Position numbers and translations under genes: made by a program
Shown: positions 60,481-64,000 of the stretch, piece by piece
Layout: every line of letters starts with the position of its first letter
How positions within the stretch are numbered: position 1 is the stretch's first letter
The notes under the pieces: model-generated
Seen by the model: only the letters and a program-made list of their open reading frames with translations
What the model was told of the DNA's origin: nothing
Databases searched by the model: none
Source: Klebsiella sp. BIGb0138
GTDB taxonomy: Bacteria > Pseudomonadota > Gammaproteobacteria > Enterobacterales > Enterobacteriaceae
Assembly: GCF_004342285.1 (NCBI RefSeq)
Contig: NZ_SMCV01000007.1
Location: 186,001-250,000 of the forward strand
DNA: 64,000 nt
Direction of reading: 5' to 3'

Positions 60481-61326
60481 ATGGATACTATTTACGTAAT
60501 CGAGGACACGCTGCTATTTAATCCCACAGCGCATACTCTCCATTCCATAAAAAGCAATGAACACATTACTCTGGCGATACCTGCAAGTCTGTGCTTTGAT
60601 TTACTAATTAAGAACAAAGGAAGAATCGTCACTCAGGCCGAGCTATTGCAAAATGCCTGGGGAGAAAGAGGGATGAATGTTACACCGAATACTTTGCATC
60701 AGAACATCTCTCTGCTGCGCAAATCGTTAAAACGCCTGGAGGTGAAAGGAACCCTGATTCAAACTATTCCGAAGCGCGGGTTTATGATTGGCCATGAGGT
60801 CAGTATCCTGAATCACCGTGAAGGGCCTCCCCCGGAAAACGCTCGCGAGATGGCAGAGATGCGGGATGATACTGTTTTAGCGGAGGAGCACGATGATAAG
60901 GAAAGGATACACGATCAGCCTTCCGTTGAGCCGCAGCCCGGGAAAGCAAAAGAGAAAATAGCGCCTGCTGGCGTCATCAGGCGCGTAATGCAAAGAAAGG
61001 TACAGTGGTCCGTTGGGGGGATAACGCTACTGTTGTTATGCCTGTTGTATATTCATATCAAACCGTTCTCGACAACCGATTCGCCTTTTGCATCTTATAC
61101 CCAGCTGGCTACGACAAACAGCTGCAAGGCCCTCAGAAATGACGATTTGCGCTTCGATGAATACTACACGGACTTTCTTAAAGAGCATAACATCAGGTGT
61201 TCACAAGGACAGACGGTGTATATCACCAATCATTATCCGTCGAGCCGGACCTCGCTGATCGTTTGTCGGAATGCAATCAAATCTAATAAAAAATCATTCT
61301 GCACATCATCTTACTACTTAAAATAG
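60481..61326 (+). CDS. MarT/ToxR-like membrane-bound winged-helix regulator
   Basis: 281 residues: an N-terminal OmpR/CadC-type winged HTH (LLIKNKGRIVTQAELLQNAWGERG, TPNTLHQNISLLRKSLKRLE, IQTIPKRGFMI), an acidic linker, one membrane segment (VGGITLLLLCLLYIHI, about residues 177-193) and a short periplasmic domain with four cysteines (NSCKAL, IRCSQG, IVCRNA, FCTSS). This is the ToxR/CadC/MarT topology. It is followed after 6 bases by a FidL-like gene, as marT is by fidL in Salmonella. Confidence 0.82.
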   Translation: MDTIYVIEDTLLFNPTAHTLHSIKSNEHITLAIPASLCFDLLIKNKGRIVTQAELLQNAWGERGMNVTPNTLHQNISLLRKSLKRLEVKGTLIQTIPKRGFMIGHEVSILNHREGPPPENAREMAEMRDDTVLAEEHDDKERIHDQPSVEPQPGKAKEKIAPAGVIRRVMQRKVQWSVGGITLLLLCLLYIHIKPFSTTDSPFASYTQLATTNSCKALRNDDLRFDEYYTDFLKEHNIRCSQGQTVYITNHYPSSRTSLIVCRNAIKSNKKSFCTSSYYLK

Positions 61327-61332
61327 CACAAC

Positions 61333-61803
61333 ATGAATACACGTAAAATAAAAACAATTATCGTCTGCATTAGCATCATTATGCCGCTAAGCTTTGCTTT
61401 TTACTATCTGGTCTCTGGTAATGATGAGATCATTGACTGCACTTCCGCATTCTCGATTATCAACGGCAATGAAGAATTCTCTTTTTCGGTCACCTTCCTT
61501 GCTAACAATGGCAACGGCTTAATGACCTTCAGCGGAAATTCTGGTAATGGCAAAGATAACATTAGCATCAGAAAATATTTATCATATGTGAAAAATAAAA
61601 ATAATATCTATATTTTCACAAGTACCGATGAGAACCTGCGGACAGATGTCGCACCGCTGGCTAATCAATTCGATGAAATCTTACCGCCATTTTTCACGGA
61701 GGTAAGCAAAGAAAATAAATTTATTATCAAGATCATTAAAATAAAATCTGGCACCTGGGTATTCATGTCAACAAACACGCCATATTTCATTTGTGAGCGT
61801 TAG
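61333..61803 (+). CDS. FidL-like membrane protein
   Basis: 156 residues. One N-terminal membrane anchor (IKTIIVCISIIMPLSFAFYYLV) and a periplasmic part with two cysteines (IIDCTSAF and the C-terminal YFICER). It follows the MarT-like gene with a 6-base gap. Salmonella FidL and similar ToxS-type proteins have this design and likely modulate their paired regulator in the periplasm. AT-rich, as its partner. Confidence 0.65.
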   Translation: MNTRKIKTIIVCISIIMPLSFAFYYLVSGNDEIIDCTSAFSIINGNEEFSFSVTFLANNGNGLMTFSGNSGNGKDNISIRKYLSYVKNKNNIYIFTSTDENLRTDVAPLANQFDEILPPFFTEVSKENKFIIKIIKIKSGTWVFMSTNTPYFICER

Positions 61804-61823
61804 GATGCTTAGCCGGGCATCCG

Positions 61824-62174
61824 TCAGCACAGCGCATGATGTTTAAAGCTCCCCGGGCATCGCTTGATCACACAGTGCGGCTGATAACAACAGCCCTCCA
61901 CCGTTGTCGCCCCGAAATCATAGGGGCAGGATGGCCGTTCGCGTAGCGCTTCCCACTGCGCGTCGCTGTAGGTCGAAATATTATAGACCTTTATATAGTG
62001 ATATCGGTCATTGACTAATACTTTTGAGGAATACAGCTTCATGGACTCCCCAGGAAGTAATAAAATATCGGCCTCGTACCACAGGATAAATTTTAAAAAA
62101 TATAATCCTGAGACACTTGAAAATGCCACGCCAGAATGTGGGCAGATGATGGTATTCAGGACCGTCCATTTCAT
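61824..62174 (-). CDS. Hypothetical Cys-rich protein
   Basis: Start at 62174 (MKWTVLNTI), preceded by AAGGAGG, a strong ribosome site; the longer frame to 62255 lacks one. 116 residues, no recognised family. Nine cysteines: CPHSG near the start, CPYDF, GCCYQPHC and the end KRCPGSFKHHALC. The N-terminus is not a clear signal peptide. The C-terminal Cys/His cluster could bind metal or form disulfides. It converges with the FidL-like gene. Confidence 0.6.
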   Translation of the reverse strand: MKWTVLNTIICPHSGVAFSSVSGLYFLKFILWYEADILLLPGESMKLYSSKVLVNDRYHYIKVYNISTYSDAQWEALRERPSCPYDFGATTVEGCCYQPHCVIKRCPGSFKHHALC

Positions 62175-62461
62175 ATCGCCTCCTTGTGATCTCTGGCCAT
62201 AATCCTGTTGATAGTGATAGCAAAGATCATAATTAACCGCAAGCCCTCTCCACAATATTATACAAAAATCGTGAGCGGCAGAGATTCAACTAACTATTTA
62301 TAAGTAAGTTCTCTAATATATAATACGTAGAGGCAGGGATATAAATACATAATTCTACATTTGAATCGGTATAAATTTACAATAACAACTTTCTGTTACT
62401 GAAGATAATGAAAACAGGGCGCGCAGGCCGCAATCAGCCCCATCGCGCCCCTGGCGGGTAG

Positions 62462-63256
62462 TTACCAGGTTTTGCCGATATTAAACTGAAATTGCTCAGC
62501 TTTATCACCAGCATATTTTTTCAATGGCTCGGCCCATGAAAAGACCAGCGGACCCAGCGGTGACATCCATTGTACCGCAATACCTGCCGACATACGGATA
62601 TGCAGAGGATCGCTATAGTCCGGGATTCCCGCGGCCTCGGTTTGGGCACTGTTTTTCCAGGGCGTGCTCCAGACTGTAGCGGCATCAACAAATAACGACG
62701 TGCGCAAACTGTCGGCATATTTATCATTAATAAACGGTGTCGGAACAATAAATTCGCTGTTCAGCACCGCCATCGCATTTCCCCCCAGCGCATCGGAGGA
62801 GCTGTCCAGCGGGCAGCCGCTATAGCTGCTTTCAGAACCATTACACCGGTAGTAAGCCGCCTTCGGACCAATCGTATTGGATGAGAAACCGCGCACCGAC
62901 GTCGAGCCTCCCGCATAAACGTTAGCGTAAAACGGGACGGTTTTGCCATTCAAACCGCCGGCGTAGCCCGCGTTCAGATGCTCCATCCACAGCCAGTTTT
63001 TTCCCTCATCAAAAGGTAAATACTGGGTGCTATCGAGGGTGAGTTTGTAATAACTGTTATCGGAACCCGGCACGGTCACTTTCCCGCTCAGGCTGCTTTT
63101 ATTCCCGGCATGGGGGAGAAACCCGCGGTCGAGATTATTGTAGCTTTACCCCAGGCTGGCAAAGAAATCGTTCGCACGATACTTCGCCCCGCTGTTGCCA
63201 TCTTTAGTCACGACATCCGGATAGATTCCTCGCGAATTAAGGTAATTCCGGTACCT
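62462..63256 (-). pseudogene. Decayed BamA-like outer-membrane protein paralogue (C-terminal part)
   Basis: The frame ends in the BamA-type C-terminus ([14 protein letters not shown]) and contains [35 protein letters not shown] (VRGF is the Omp85 L6 motif), [16 protein letters not shown] and [16 protein letters not shown]. Upstream it continues in frame through SYNNLDRG, an in-frame TAA at 63148-63146 and back to YLNSRG, but no POTRA domains or start are found. About two thirds of a BamA-type protein is missing. It is therefore a remnant of a second bamA-like gene. Confidence 0.8.
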
Positions 63257-63531
63257 TTAAAACCCGGGAATAAAATGAAGGGATCTTGAATAAATTATGC
63301 AGCGCGAAGGAATAAGTAACCAGCATAACTGAGGCGTCAACCTGGATATTTTCTTCATATTTTCCTCAAATTCATCGCATAGATTATGCGGGGCTTATGG
63401 GAACATCAAAGCAAGCCAGGAGTTGTATCTAAAAGCAAAGTAGTGGCGCCTTACCAGGGATGGTGGGGCATTTATCCGATCTCCCGTCGCCATCTCACCC
63501 CTGATGGAGGGAGTACAGTCCTGGAACGAAC

Positions 63532-63888
63532 ATGAAACAGCGTAAAAATGAGATCCCGCTGGCCATTCTTGACGCGCTGGTGCGTTGGATCAAGAATAAT
63601 CTTGAGAAAAAACTTACGGTTAATGCGCTAAGTATGTTCTCCGGCTATTCCGAGTGGCACCTTTTTCGCCTGTTCCGCCAACATTTTAATCTGTCACCAA
63701 TGGAATACATCAGGCAGCAGCGCATGTTGCTATGTCGGGAGCTATTACAGATCCAACCGGCCTTTCGCATCGTTGATATTTGCGTGATGACCGGATACGA
63801 GGATATCAGTGCATTTAATCGTACCTTTAAAAGGTATTATGCGCTCACCCCCACGCAGTTTCGTCAGCGTATCAGCGCCCTGTCCTGA
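63532..63888 (+). CDS. Small AraC-family regulator (MarA/SoxS-like)
   Basis: 118 residues, only a DNA-binding domain: two HTHs, LTVNALSMFSGYSEWHLFRLFRQHFN and IVDICVMTGYEDISAFNRTFKRYYALTP, with TPTQFRQRISALS at the end. It resembles SoxS/MarA/RamA in size and layout but is not an obvious orthologue of any of them. It sits between the BamA-like remnant and the end of the window. An AGGGAG site precedes the ATG. Targets are unknown. Confidence 0.8.
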   Translation: MKQRKNEIPLAILDALVRWIKNNLEKKLTVNALSMFSGYSEWHLFRLFRQHFNLSPMEYIRQQRMLLCRELLQIQPAFRIVDICVMTGYEDISAFNRTFKRYYALTPTQFRQRISALS

Positions 63889-63923
63889 TGAGCACCTTTC
63901 CAGCCATTGACCTGAGTCGCCGT

Positions 63924-63952
63924 CAAAAGCCGGGATAGTCAAATATCCCGGC
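63924..63952 (-). terminator. Terminator of a gene running in from the right edge
   Basis: On the minus strand GCCGGGATA, loop, TATCCCGGC, then TTTT. It lies after the stop of a frame that enters from the window's right end. Confidence 0.7.
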
Positions 63953-63963
63953 CAGGCACAATA

Positions 63964-63999
63964 TCAGAAATGCGTATTTACGCTGACATAGAAGGTTCG
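63964..63999 (-). CDS. Possible C-terminus of an outer-membrane protein (edge fragment)
   Basis: Only the last 11 codons lie in the window, reading RTFYVSVNTHF before TGA. Aromatic residues alternating with polar ones and a final Phe are the outer-membrane beta-signal, as in TonB-dependent receptors. A terminator follows at once. Too short for a firm call. Confidence 0.35.
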   Translation of the reverse strand, partial: RTFYVSVNTHF

Positions 64000-64000
64000 C

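Overview
The window looks like a chromosomal segment of an enterobacterium close to Klebsiella or Raoultella. Most of it is GC-rich. Its gene families and order (melR, proP, yjdM/yjdN, phn, yjdP, fdhF, yjcO, gltP, acs-yjcH-actP, yjcE, ghxP, soxR/soxS, pdeC, yjcB) are those of the Escherichia coli 92-93 min region, rearranged and interleaved with extra loci. I read the species from protein similarity recalled from memory; no search was run.

Layout. 1-6.2 kb: an RpiR-type regulator (5' end outside the window) and an operon for uptake and probable breakdown of a guanidino or amino compound: ureohydrolase, binding protein, MmgE/PrpD protein, two permeases, ATPase and a RidA protein. 6.3-7.2 kb: two decayed, head-to-head remnants of a sulfonate/taurine/nitrate-type ABC transporter. 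7.5-10.6 kb: a DsbA-family thiol oxidoreductase, a TerC-family membrane protein, and cbpA-cbpM. 10.7-12.3 kb: a ParM-like actin and an StbB/ParR-like DNA-binding protein, with a phased 11-bp repeat array just upstream; this looks like a complete plasmid-type (type II) partition system on a chromosome. 12.5-15 kb: melA and divergent melR, with no melB beside melA. 15-17.4 kb: proP and yjdM. 17.6-26.7 kb: yjdN, the C-P lyase genes phnF to phnP (phnCDE absent here) and yjdP.

26.8-33.9 kb: a TorS-like hybrid kinase, a divergent ribose-type ABC importer and an OmpR-type response regulator, probably one sensing-and-uptake unit. 34.1-36.3 kb: fdhF, encoding a selenocysteine formate dehydrogenase read through an in-frame TGA. 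36.5-43.2 kb: yjcO, gltP and the acetate-scavenging acs-yjcH-actP genes. 43.2-48.6 kb: a cidA/cidB-type pair with a divergent LysR regulator, the antiporter yjcE and the purine permease ghxP. 48.9-53.2 kb: a glutathione transferase, a likely SraL-type small RNA, soxR/soxS with a perfect SoxR operator, pdeC and yjcB.

53.2-64 kb is accessory: an ECP (common pilus) operon ecpABCDE preceded by a LuxR-type regulator that does not look like the usual EcpR, then an AT-rich stretch with a MarT/ToxR-like membrane regulator and a FidL-like partner, an unknown Cys-rich protein, a broken BamA-like paralogue, a small AraC-type regulator, and what may be the last codons of an outer-membrane protein. The strongest candidate for something not yet described is the chromosomal ParM/StbB pair with its 11-bp repeat array (10.7-12.3 kb).
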